Of a stretch of DNA of 64,000 bases, positions 47,386-56,539 are shown piece after piece. Under the pieces are notes generated by a model. That model saw only the letters and a list, made by a program, of their open reading frames with translations, made no database searches and was not told the origin of the DNA. Both the position numbers and the translations under genes were made by a program. Source of the DNA: Altererythrobacter sp. C41 (lineage in GTDB: Bacteria; Pseudomonadota; Alphaproteobacteria; Sphingomonadales; Sphingomonadaceae); the NCBI RefSeq assembly GCF_016803135.1, contig NZ_JAEVFE010000002.1:1-64000 (forward strand). Reading direction: 5' to 3'. Position 1 is the first letter of the stretch; each line of letters begins with the position of its first letter.

Positions 47386-49089
47386 TCAGGGCAGGATCAG
47401 CTTGGCCTCCACCCGCGGATCGCGCGCGGGAACCCAGCGGTCGCCCCGGCGCAATACGGCGTTCGCCTTGACCCCTGCCTCGCGCACCGCAATCTCGTCG
47501 TGGCCGAGCGCCTTCAATTGCGGGATCGCGCCTTCGAGCCAGGTGCCGTCCTCCACCGTCACGTTGTCGCCGTACGCCATGACGAAGGGCATGCCGAGCG
47601 CGGCTTCCGCACCCAGCCCGAAGTCGATCACGCCGATGATGCTGCGGGCGGTCTGCACCGGGATCGTGCTCCCGCCGGCGGCGCCGATCGCGAGCACGGG
47701 GCGGCCCTGCGGGTCCCAGACGACCATCGGCGACATCGAGCTGCGCGGACGCTTGCCCGCCTCGACCCGATTGACGACCGGGCGGCCGTCGATGTCCGGC
47801 GAACGGCTGAAGTCGGTCAGCTCGTTGTTGAGGAAGAAGCCGCCGGTCATCAGGCCCGAGCCGAAGGCGCTCTCGATGGTCGAGGTATAGCTGATCATCG
47901 TGCCGTCGGCGTCGACGACGGCGAAGTGGGAGGTGCCCCTTTCCTCGGGCTCGTCACCATCCGCCAGTGCGGTCGACGCGCCTGCGGGGACGCCGGCGAC
48001 GACCGCCTCGATCGTCGAATCGGGATCGATCAGCGCGCTGCGCCGCGCGAGGTAATCGGGCTCGAGCAAGCCCTGCACCGGGACCGACACGAAATCGCTG
48101 TCGGCGATGTAGAGCTCGCGGTCGGCGTAGGCGAGCCGCTGCGATTCGAGGAACAGATGCCAGGTGACGGGGTTCTCGGCTCCGAGCGCAGACAGGTCGA
48201 AACGTTCGAGCTGGCCGAGGATCTGCAGCACTGCGATCCCGCCCGAGCTCGGCGGGCCCATGCCGCAGATGCGGTAGGCGCGGTAGGTGCCGCAGACCGC
48301 CTCGCGTTCCTTGGCCTCGTAAGCGGCGAGATCGGCCGCGGTCATCGCACCCTTGCGCGGCGTTTCGGCAGCGACGGTCGCCGCGAGCGCCTCGGCTCGC
48401 GGCCCTTCGTAGAACGCCGCGGGCCCGGCGGCCGCGATCGCCTCGAACGTGCGGGCGAGCTCTTCGTTGACGACCAGATGCCCGGCGGGCTGAGGCCGGC
48501 CCGCGTCATCGAAGAACAGCGCCCGTCCCGTCTCGGTCCATCCGGCGCGCTCGGCGGTCGATGTCAGAGAGCCGTTGAGCCGCGGATTGATGCGGAAGCC
48601 CTTGCGCGCCAGCTCGATCGCCGGTTCGAACAGCGTGGCCCAGGGCAGCCGCCCGTGCTGGTCGTGCGCCAGCGCGGCGAGCGCGATATTGCCCGGAACG
48701 CCGACGCTAAGCCCACTCTTCACCGACTCGCCGAAAGGCGGCACGGTGCCGTCCGGGCTCAGAAACCAGTCGGGCATGGCGCCGGCCGGCGCCGTCTCGC
48801 GTCCGTCGAAGGTCTCGACCGTTCCGTCCGCGGCGCCGCGCACCATGAAGCCGCCGCCGCCGATGCCCGAGCTCTGCGGCTCGACCACCGTCAGCGCCAG
48901 CATCGTCGCGATCGCCGCGTCGGTGGCGCTGCCGCCCCGGCGCAACATGGCCATGCCCGCCTCCTGCGCCCGCGGATCGGCGGCGCTGACGGCGCCAACG
49001 GAATCGGTACCGGTCTCTGCTGGCGGGACGGTCGCGCATCCGGCGAGCGCGAGCAGGGCGGCGATGGGGGCGAGAACGTTGCGGAGCAT
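47386..49089 (-). CDS. ggt: Gamma-glutamyltransferase (glutathione hydrolase)
   Basis: A 567-residue Ntn-hydrolase precursor. MLRNVLAPIAALLALAGCATVPP is a lipoprotein signal (lipobox ALAGC). The self-cleavage and nucleophile site is the threonine of RGTSHFAVVDADG (about residue 388); upstream GIGGGGFMVRG and downstream GSPM-like RPRSSMSPMVV and AAGGSTIP are conserved. Acts in the periplasm on glutathione and other gamma-glutamyl compounds. Transcribed with or after pyrD (gap of nine bases). Confidence 0.92.
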   Translation of the reverse strand: MLRNVLAPIAALLALAGCATVPPAETGTDSVGAVSAADPRAQEAGMAMLRRGGSATDAAIATMLALTVVEPQSSGIGGGGFMVRGAADGTVETFDGRETAPAGAMPDWFLSPDGTVPPFGESVKSGLSVGVPGNIALAALAHDQHGRLPWATLFEPAIELARKGFRINPRLNGSLTSTAERAGWTETGRALFFDDAGRPQPAGHLVVNEELARTFEAIAAAGPAAFYEGPRAEALAATVAAETPRKGAMTAADLAAYEAKEREAVCGTYRAYRICGMGPPSSGGIAVLQILGQLERFDLSALGAENPVTWHLFLESQRLAYADRELYIADSDFVSVPVQGLLEPDYLARRSALIDPDSTIEAVVAGVPAGASTALADGDEPEERGTSHFAVVDADGTMISYTSTIESAFGSGLMTGGFFLNNELTDFSRSPDIDGRPVVNRVEAGKRPRSSMSPMVVWDPQGRPVLAIGAAGGSTIPVQTARSIIGVIDFGLGAEAALGMPFVMAYGDNVTVEDGTWLEGAIPQLKALGHDEIAVREAGVKANAVLRRGDRWVPARDPRVEAKLILP

Positions 49090-49098
49090 GCCCTGTGG

Positions 49099-50127
49099 CT
49101 ATTCGCTCCCGACCGCCTCGGCAAGCGTAGCGAAGCCGTCGCGCCGCATCAGCGCCGCCATGCCGCGCACGATTTGCCGCGCGAGGCCCGGCCCCTCGTA
49201 GACCAGCGCGCTGTAGAGCTGGACGAGGCTGGCGCCTGCGCGGATGCGCGCCCAGGCGTCCTCCGCGCTGCCGATTCCGCCCACGCCGATTAGCGGGATT
49301 GCCCCGCCGGTCGCAGCCCGGAAGTCGCGCAGTCGCTGCTGGGCCAGATCGCGCAAGGGCGCGCCCGATAGCCCGCCGGTCTCCCCGGAATGGGGCGAGA
49401 TGAGCGGCGGGCGCGAAATGGTCGTGTTCGAGACTATCAGCGCGCCGAGCCGCTTGTCGAGCGCGATCCGGGCGATCGCGTCGATGTCGGCAGGCTCGAG
49501 ATCGGGTGCGACCTTGAGGAATACCGGCGGTCCCTCCGCCGGGCGCGCATCGAGCACCGCGTCCAGCAGAGCGACCAGCGCGCCCTCGTCCTGCAGTGCC
49601 CGCAGGCCCGGAGTGTTGGGGCTCGAGATATTGACGGTCAGATAGCTCGCCAGCGGCGCGAAGCGGCGCGTGAGCAGCGCGTAGTCGGCGATCCTGTCGG
49701 CCGAATCCTTGTTCGCACCGATATTGACCCCGACGAGCCCGGCCCGGCCGGCGCGCCGGCGCAGCCGCGCCTCCGCCTCTGCCGCGCCCCCGTTGTTGAA
49801 GCCCATGCGGTTGATCACCGCGCGGTCCTCCGTCAGCCGGAACAGGCGCGGCCTGGGATTGCCGGGCTGCGGCAGCGGAGTGATCGAGCCGATCTCGACG
49901 AACCCGAAGCCGAGCCCGAGCACTGCGTCGGGGACTTCGCCGTCCTTGTCGAACCCGGCGGCCATGCCGAGCGGATTGGGGAAGCGCAGCCCTGCCACCT
50001 CGGTCGCGAGCGGGCCCGGCGCCGGTGGAGTCCGTGCGGGCGAGAGCTTGAGCGCCGCGATCGTCGTGCGATGGGCGGTTTCGGGGGCGAGCGCGAAAAG
50101 CGCAGGGCGGGCAAGGCGGAACAGCAT
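49099..50127 (-). CDS. pyrD: Quinone-dependent dihydroorotate dehydrogenase (class 2)
   Basis: A 342-residue FMN enzyme oxidising dihydroorotate to orotate in pyrimidine synthesis, coupled to quinone. Class 2 features: N-terminal amphipathic region, NPLGMAAGFDKDGE, VEIGSITPLPQPGNPRPRLFRL, NRMGFNNGG, YLTVNISSPNTPGLRALQ (catalytic serine), VSNTTISRP and IPLIGVGGIGSAEDA. Peripheral on the inner membrane. Confidence 0.95.
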   Translation of the reverse strand: MLFRLARPALFALAPETAHRTTIAALKLSPARTPPAPGPLATEVAGLRFPNPLGMAAGFDKDGEVPDAVLGLGFGFVEIGSITPLPQPGNPRPRLFRLTEDRAVINRMGFNNGGAAEAEARLRRRAGRAGLVGVNIGANKDSADRIADYALLTRRFAPLASYLTVNISSPNTPGLRALQDEGALVALLDAVLDARPAEGPPVFLKVAPDLEPADIDAIARIALDKRLGALIVSNTTISRPPLISPHSGETGGLSGAPLRDLAQQRLRDFRAATGGAIPLIGVGGIGSAEDAWARIRAGASLVQLYSALVYEGPGLARQIVRGMAALMRRDGFATLAEAVGSE

Positions 50128-50230
50128 CGCCGGCGCCTATGGCAAGCGCGCCGCGCCCTGTCGACTGTGGCGATCGGACCCGTTTCGAGCTCTACTCGCA
50201 AGGAAATTTCGCGAGCCGTTGTCGCATCCA

Positions 50231-50355
50231 TACAATCGTGCACCGACGACTCGTCCTAGAGGGGCGCTGCGACCCGAAGGCGCTCGGTGCAATGGTGCGC
50301 CGGGTTCCTTGCCTTTGCAGGGCGGCGCTCCACCGGGAGCGCCGCCCTCTTTTTT
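50231..50355 (+). ncRNA. Candidate small RNA or leader with intrinsic terminator
   Basis: The 300-base gap 50128-50427 between pyrD and the DUF885 gene holds a TACAAT box (50231-50236; no convincing -35), then a structured stretch with GAGGGGCGCTGCGAC (50259-50273) and pairing GACCCG...CGGGTT, and a strong terminator: stem AGGGCGGCGCTC/GAGCGCCGCCCT (50319-50348), 6-base loop, followed by CTTTTTTC-type T-run to 50355. No plus-strand gene lies upstream, so the terminator must end a short transcript. GAGGGGCGCTGC resembles the core of SAH riboswitches, but the rest of that motif is not evident. Confidence 0.4.
50319..50355 (+). terminator. Intrinsic terminator upstream of the DUF885 gene
   Basis: Twelve-base GC-rich stem with six-base loop followed by six T residues within seven bases; one of the best terminators in the window, located 73 bases before the DUF885 start. 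It either ends a small RNA or acts as an attenuator for the downstream gene. Confidence 0.8.
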
Positions 50356-50427
50356 CGCTGGTCTGGCCATGGCGGGCAAATCGCGCCACAAGCCGGCCGG
50401 TCATCGAAGAAAAGAGGGAGGTCGCTC

Positions 50428-52242
50428 ATGGCGAAGAGGATTCTGGGAGTTTCGCTGCTGGCACTGGCGTTGGCGGGATGCGCTGCCACCGGAGAGGAGC
50501 CGCGCACGACGCAGGCGGCTGGCTCCGAGGCCGCGGCGACGCGGCCCGCGTCCGACATCGGGGCGCTGTTCGAGCGCTATGACGAGGCGCAACTGGCGCT
50601 TTCGCCGCTCGGCAAGGCCTACCGTGGCATTCGCGATGCGGACTATGACGACTGGGGCGACTTCACCGATGCGGCCGAAGTGCGCGAGCAGGAACTGCTC
50701 CAGCAGACCGCTGCGACGATGCGCGAGAGCTTCGATCCTGCCGCGCTGCCGGAACAGGATGCACTGAGTTACCGCCTGTTCGATGCCATGGCGAAGCGCA
50801 GCGCCTCGCTGTTCCCCTATCGCGAGTACGGCTACGTCTTCGACCAGATGAACGGCGCGCAGAGCGGGCTGCCTGCCTTCCTCATCAACATCCACTCGGT
50901 CGCCGACGAGGAGCAGGCGCGCGCCTACGTCAGCCGCATCGAAGGGCTCGGGCCCGTGCTCGATACCCTGATCGCCGAATCGCGCGAGCGGGCGGCGAAC
51001 GGGGTGATGCCTCCCGACTGGGTCTATCCCTATGTCATCTCCGACATCGAGAACCTGCTGAATGCGGGTGAGGAGAATGCGATCCTGGTCGACTTCGCCG
51101 GCAAGGCGAAAGCGCTGGAACTCGATGCGGCGAAAGAGGCCGAGCTGATTTCGGCCGCGCAGCGCGCGTGGGAGAATTCGGCTGCGCCCGCCTATCAGCG
51201 GCTGCTCGACGAGATGAAGCGCCAGCAGGCCAACGCGCCGACCGACGACGGCATCTGGCGTTTCCCGGAAGGCGCGGCCTATTACGAAGCGCTGCTCAAG
51301 AGCTACACCACGACCGATCTCACCGCCGACCAGATCCACCAGATCGGCCTCGACAACGTCGCGCGCATCCATGGCGAGATGCGCGCGATCATGCAGCAGG
51401 TCGGGTTCGACGGCACACTGCAGGAATTCTTCGCGCACGTCCGCACCGATCTGCGGTTCTACTACGACACGCGCGAGGAATATCTCGCCGACGTGGAGAA
51501 GCACCGCGTGGCGATGGAAGCGGTGCTGCCGCAGTATTTCTCGACCCTGCCCGAAGATCCCTTGACGGTGAAGCCGGTCGAGGCGTTCCGCGAGAAGAGC
51601 GCGGGCAAGGCCTTCTACTCGCGCCCGGCGCCGGACGGCTCGCGCCCGGGCACCTACTACGTCAATCTCTACAACCTGAAGGACATGTCGAAGAACGAAC
51701 TCGAGGCTCTGTTCTACCACGAGGGGCTGCCAGGCCATCACCTGCAGCTTTCGATCCAGACGCAGCTCGGTGACGTACCGCCGTTCCGCCGCTTCGGCGG
51801 GGTCACCGCCTATACCGAAGGCTGGGGCCTCTATGCCGAGGAACTGGGCAAGGACATGGGCTTCTACACCGATCCTTATTCGGACTTCGGCCGGCTGGGG
51901 ATGGAGTTGTGGAGAGCCTGTCGACTGGTTGTGGATACAGGCATCCACCACAAGCGCTGGAGCCGCGAGCAGGCGATCCAGTACCTGACCGACAACACGC
52001 CCAACCCCGAGGGCGACATCCGCAAGGCGATCGAGCGCTATGTGGTCTATCCCGGCCAGGCGACCGCCTACATGATCGGCAAGCTCAAGATCATGGAATT
52101 GCGCGAGCGGGCGAAAACGGAACTGGGCGCGGAGTTCGACATTCGCGGCTTCCACGATGCGATCCTTCGCACCGGCCCCGTGCCGCTCTCGATCATGGAG
52201 GAGAACGTCGCGGCCTGGATTGCGGCGGAGAAGGCGAGCTAG
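50428..52242 (+). CDS. DUF885 family putative metallopeptidase, lipoprotein
   Basis: A 604-residue exported protein. MAKRILGVSLLALALAGCAATGEEP is a lipoprotein signal with lipobox ALAGC. The DUF885 domain includes the zinc-protease-like motif ALFYHEGLPGHHLQLSIQ (HEG.PGHH, about residue 428) and later GWGLYAEELGKDMGFY and PGQATAYMIGKLKIMELR. These features recall the M3/M32-like gluzincin fold; peptidase activity is inferred. ATG at 50428 preceded by GAGGGAGG. May be controlled by the upstream terminator. Confidence 0.88.
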   Translation: MAKRILGVSLLALALAGCAATGEEPRTTQAAGSEAAATRPASDIGALFERYDEAQLALSPLGKAYRGIRDADYDDWGDFTDAAEVREQELLQQTAATMRESFDPAALPEQDALSYRLFDAMAKRSASLFPYREYGYVFDQMNGAQSGLPAFLINIHSVADEEQARAYVSRIEGLGPVLDTLIAESRERAANGVMPPDWVYPYVISDIENLLNAGEENAILVDFAGKAKALELDAAKEAELISAAQRAWENSAAPAYQRLLDEMKRQQANAPTDDGIWRFPEGAAYYEALLKSYTTTDLTADQIHQIGLDNVARIHGEMRAIMQQVGFDGTLQEFFAHVRTDLRFYYDTREEYLADVEKHRVAMEAVLPQYFSTLPEDPLTVKPVEAFREKSAGKAFYSRPAPDGSRPGTYYVNLYNLKDMSKNELEALFYHEGLPGHHLQLSIQTQLGDVPPFRRFGGVTAYTEGWGLYAEELGKDMGFYTDPYSDFGRLGMELWRACRLVVDTGIHHKRWSREQAIQYLTDNTPNPEGDIRKAIERYVVYPGQATAYMIGKLKIMELRERAKTELGAEFDIRGFHDAILRTGPVPLSIMEENVAAWIAAEKAS

Positions 52243-52324
52243 CGAGCCTCCCCGCTCCGGGGAATGCTAACGACTCGCAACTGGCGGTTTTCGGTTGAAA
52301 GCCGGCGGTGCGGTGCATAGGTGC

Positions 52325-52349
52325 AAATCGGAACGAAATGGTCCGATTT
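52325..52349. promoter_or_regulatory. Candidate operator of the suf regulator
   Basis: Inverted repeat AAATCGGA-N9-TCCGATTT (52325-52332 and 52342-52349), only four bases before the start of the Rrf2-type regulator gene. Its position over the translation start region and dyad form suggest autoregulation by the Fe-S-sensing regulator; the binding sequence of this regulator is not known to me. Confidence 0.5.
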
Positions 52350-52353
52350 GACG

Positions 52354-52784
52354 ATGCGCCTCTCCAACCTTGCCGACTACGCGGTCGTGACGATGAGTGC
52401 CGCCGCACGCCATTGCGGCGGCGGGCGCACGAGCGCGGCCGAACTGGCGGCGGAGACGGGGCTGCCAGTCCCGACGGTGCAGAAGGTGGTCAGCAAGCTC
52501 TCCGCCGCGGGCCTGCTGCGCTCGGTGCGCGGCGCGGGCGGCGGGCTGCAGCTCGCGCGTCCGGCCGCGGCGATCACGCTGGCGGACATCGTCGAGGCCG
52601 TCGAAGGCCCGATCGCCCTGACCGCCTGCATCGAGGGGGGCGAATGTGCGATCGATCACACCTGCAGCGTCAAGCCGCACTGGCCGATCGTCAACGCCGC
52701 CCTGCGCGGCGCCCTCGCAGATATCCCCCTGACCCAGCTTTCGAAGGGCGCGCCGCGTGAATCGAATCCCACTGGAATTTCCGC

Positions 52785-52788
<4 letters not shown>
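52354..52788 (+). CDS. Rrf2 family Fe-S-sensing regulator of the suf operon
   Basis: A 144-residue winged-helix regulator: [62 protein letters not shown]. Three cysteines at residues 92, 98 and 104 ([14 protein letters not shown]) have exactly the C-x5-C-x5-C arrangement and numbering of E. coli IscR, with a histidine at 109; they probably hold a [2Fe-2S] cluster. ATG at 52354; an upstream GTG extension would cover the operator. Overlaps sufB as ATGA, so it heads and probably represses the operon. Confidence 0.92.
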
Positions 52789-54266
<1,478 letters not shown>

Positions 54267-54290
54267 ATCATCTCGGCTATCCCCTTGGCC

Positions 54291-54379
54291 GTCATGCTGA
54301 ACTCGTTTCAGCATCCATCGTGCCTTCGGAACCGGCAGCGCGAGCGGAGAAATGGACCCTGAAACAAGTTCAGGATGAC
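54291..54379. repeat. 89-base GTCATGCTGAAC repeat, copy 1 (sufB/DUF559 gap)
   Basis: Starts GTCATGCTGAACTCGTTTCA and ends GAAACAAGTTCAGGATGAC, so the ends are near-perfect inverted repeats. A second 89-base copy in the same orientation is at 54933-55021; internal sequences differ. A typical REP-type element of this bacterial group. Confidence 0.88.
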
Positions 54380-54398
54380 GAAATTGTTGGGGCGGAGA

Positions 54399-54905
54399 AT
54401 GACTGACAAGAAGACCCTCAAACTCCGCTCCCCGTCCGAGATAGACGCACCGCTTGCGCTCCAAAAGAAGGGCCGCGGGTGGAAGATTTCGGAGAAGCGG
54501 CTCGACGCACTGCATGAGCGGGCGCGCGAGCTGCGGCGGCATTCGAGCGAGGCGCACAAGGCACTGGCCGAGCGGTTCGCGAAGGCCGATCTCGGGCGTT
54601 ACAAGTTCACCCGCCATGCGGTGGTCGGCAGCGCGATCGTCGACTTCAACTGCCACAATCTCGGCATGGCGATCATGATCGACGAATCGGGCGACGAAGG
54701 CGAACGGACCGCGCTCGACACACGTCGCGACAAGAGCCTGGAATCGGTCGGCATTCGTGTGATGCGGATCAAGGCGGCCGACATTCTGGAGAATATGGAC
54801 GATGTGCTCGCGCGCATCACCGCCGGCATGCGCCTGCGCATCGCCGACAAGCAGCAGGCGCGACGCGAGCATCACCGCGCCAGCACGCCAAGGGATCGCC
54901 GCTGA
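54399..54905 (+). CDS. DUF559 endonuclease-like protein inserted in the suf operon
   Basis: A 168-residue protein: after a basic N-terminus, ERARELRRHSSEAHKALAERFAKADLGRYKFTRHAVVGSAIVDFNCHNLGMAIMIDESGDEG, then RDKSLESVGIRVMRIKAADILENMDDVLARI. This is the DUF559/Vsr-like PD-(D/E)XK pattern (E...D-F...I-x-D/E). The role is unknown; similar proteins are often found near Fe-S or recombination genes. ATG at 54399 with CGGAG upstream. It is bracketed by two direct copies of an 89-base repeat, so it looks like an insertion into the operon between sufB and sufC. Confidence 0.8.
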   Translation: MTDKKTLKLRSPSEIDAPLALQKKGRGWKISEKRLDALHERARELRRHSSEAHKALAERFAKADLGRYKFTRHAVVGSAIVDFNCHNLGMAIMIDESGDEGERTALDTRRDKSLESVGIRVMRIKAADILENMDDVLARITAGMRLRIADKQQARREHHRASTPRDRR

Positions 54906-54932
54906 TGCCGGAGCCAGACCATCACTTTAGCC

Positions 54933-55021
54933 GTCATGCTGAACTCGTTTCAGCATCCATCGCTCCTTCCGCAACGGCGGAGCAACCGGCGCGACGGGCT
55001 CTGAAACAAGTTCAGGGTGAC
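54933..55021. repeat. 89-base GTCATGCTGAAC repeat, copy 2 (DUF559/sufC gap)
   Basis: Starts GTCATGCTGAACTCGTTTCA and ends GAAACAAGTTCAGGGTGAC, same orientation and length as copy 1. The two copies flank the DUF559 gene. It ends 28 bases before the sufC start. Confidence 0.88.
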
Positions 55022-55049
55022 GTTCAAGAATTGAATGAGATCGAATGAA

Positions 55050-55793
55050 ATGCTGAAAATCGACAATCTCCAGGCCGAAATCGGCGGCACGCGGATACTC
55101 AACGGCCTCTCGCTCGAAGTGAATGCGGGTGAGGTCCACGCGATCATGGGCCCGAACGGCGCGGGCAAGTCGACGCTCGCCTACGTGCTGGGTGGACGGC
55201 CCGGATACGAAGTGACCGGCGGCTCGGTGGAATTCATAGGCCGCGACCTGCTCGATATGGAGCCGCACGAGCGCGCGGCCGCGGGCATGTTCCTCGGCTT
55301 CCAGTATCCGGTCGAGATCCCGGGCGTATCGAACGTGCAGTTCCTGCGCGAGGCGCTCAATGCGCAGCGGCAGGTGCGGGGGGAAGAGCCGCTGTCGGGC
55401 GGCGATTTCCTCAGGCTGGCGAAGGAGAAGGCCGGGCTGCTGAAGCTCGACATGGACATGCTCAAGCGCCACGTGAACGTCGGCTTCTCGGGCGGCGAGA
55501 AGAAGCGCGCCGAGATGGTCCAGATGGGCATTCTCGATCCGCAGTTCGCCGTGCTCGACGAGACCGATTCCGGCCTCGACATCGATGCGCTGCGGATCGT
55601 CGGCGAAGGCATCAACGCGATCATGCGCGCGCCGGAGAAGGGCGTGCTGCTGATCACGCACTATCAACGGCTGCTCGACTACGTGAAGCCGGACTACGTC
55701 CACATTCTCAGCAAGGGCCGCATCGTGAAGACCGGCGGGCCCGATCTCGCGCTGCGGCTCGAGGAGGAAGGCTACGAGGCGGTCGCGGCATGA
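55050..55793 (+). CDS. sufC: Fe-S assembly ATPase SufC
   Basis: A 247-residue ABC-type ATPase of the SufBCD complex. Walker A IMGPNGAGKSTLAYVL, signature FSGGEKKRAEMVQM, Walker B AVLDETDSGLDIDALRIV and the switch histidine in LLITHYQRLLD. ATG at 55050 (MLKIDNLQAEIGG) is preferred over one five codons earlier because it matches the family N-terminus. Overlaps sufD by ATGA. Confidence 0.97.
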   Translation: MLKIDNLQAEIGGTRILNGLSLEVNAGEVHAIMGPNGAGKSTLAYVLGGRPGYEVTGGSVEFIGRDLLDMEPHERAAAGMFLGFQYPVEIPGVSNVQFLREALNAQRQVRGEEPLSGGDFLRLAKEKAGLLKLDMDMLKRHVNVGFSGGEKKRAEMVQMGILDPQFAVLDETDSGLDIDALRIVGEGINAIMRAPEKGVLLITHYQRLLDYVKPDYVHILSKGRIVKTGGPDLALRLEEEGYEAVAA

Positions 55794-56539
55794 ACGCACT
55801 GACCGCCCTCCCCACCCGCAAGGACGAGGCCTGGCGCTATTCAGCGGTCGAGGCGCTCGTGGGTGCGGATCTCGACGCCTGGCGCGCGATCGACGTGCCG
55901 GCGGGCGAGAGCTACCGCGAGTGCCTGACGATCGAGGATAGCGAGAGCACCGAGCTGCGCCGCCTGCGCGTCTCGATCGGCGAAAGTGCACGGTGCGAGC
56001 TGTTTGCGGTGATCGCTGCGGGACGTCTGGGGCGGATCGAGGTCGAAGTGCGGCTCGCCAAGGGCGCGCATTTCGAGCTGGGCGGCGTCACCCTCGGCGG
56101 GCGCGACACGGTGCGCGAGTTCGTCACCCGCGTGGTGCATGCCGAGCCCGAAGCTACGAGCAACCAGGTGATCCGCTCGGTCCACTGGGGCAAGGGCACT
56201 GGCAATTTCCTCGGCCAGATCGACGTGGTGCGCGACGCGCAGAAAACCGACGCGGCGCAGAGCTTCAAGGGCCTGCTGCTGGAGAAGGGCGCGAGCGTGA
56301 ACGCGGTGCCGCAGCTCGAGATCTTCGCCGACGACGTGAAGTGCGCCCACGGCGCCAGCGTCGGCCAGCTCGACGAGACGGCGCGCTTCTACATGGCGGC
56401 GCGCGGGCTTTCGCCGGAGCTTGCGCGGCGGCTGCTGGTGCAGGCGTTCATCGGCGATGCGTTCGTGGCGCTCGACGACGAAGCCGAGCGCGAGCGGCTG
56501 ATGGGCGTCGCCCTCGCCAAGCTGGATCTGCACCTGTGA
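55790..56539 (+). CDS. sufD: Fe-S assembly protein SufD
   Basis: A 249-residue SufD, shorter than the 420-residue E. coli protein but of the size seen in alphaproteobacteria. N-terminal ALPTRKDEAWRYSAVEALV; the beta-helix core contains FELGGVTLGGRDTVREFVTRVVH, AQSFKGLLLEKGASVNAVPQLEIFADDVKCAHGASVGQLDETARFYMAARGLSPELARRLLVQAFIGD, the conserved SufD/SufB C-terminal region. Coupled to sufC and sufS. Confidence 0.93.
   Translation: MNALTALPTRKDEAWRYSAVEALVGADLDAWRAIDVPAGESYRECLTIEDSESTELRRLRVSIGESARCELFAVIAAGRLGRIEVEVRLAKGAHFELGGVTLGGRDTVREFVTRVVHAEPEATSNQVIRSVHWGKGTGNFLGQIDVVRDAQKTDAAQSFKGLLLEKGASVNAVPQLEIFADDVKCAHGASVGQLDETARFYMAARGLSPELARRLLVQAFIGDAFVALDDEAERERLMGVALAKLDLHL

Noticed and set aside
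45539-49293. Very long plus-strand open frames opposite the acyl-CoA ligase and ggt genes
   Set aside because: They mirror the third-codon-position bias of the real minus-strand genes and have no motif; the opposite strands encode well-defined enzymes.
50259-50318. SAH riboswitch call for the leader at 50.26 kb
   Set aside because: The GAGGGGCGCTGC core fits, but the expected downstream CAGGCTCG segment is not found and the next gene is not in the methyl cycle; kept only as a candidate structured RNA.
54291-55021. DUF559 with flanking repeats as an insertion sequence
   Set aside because: No transposase and no terminal inverted repeats for the whole unit; the flanking copies are direct and each is itself a complete REP-like element.
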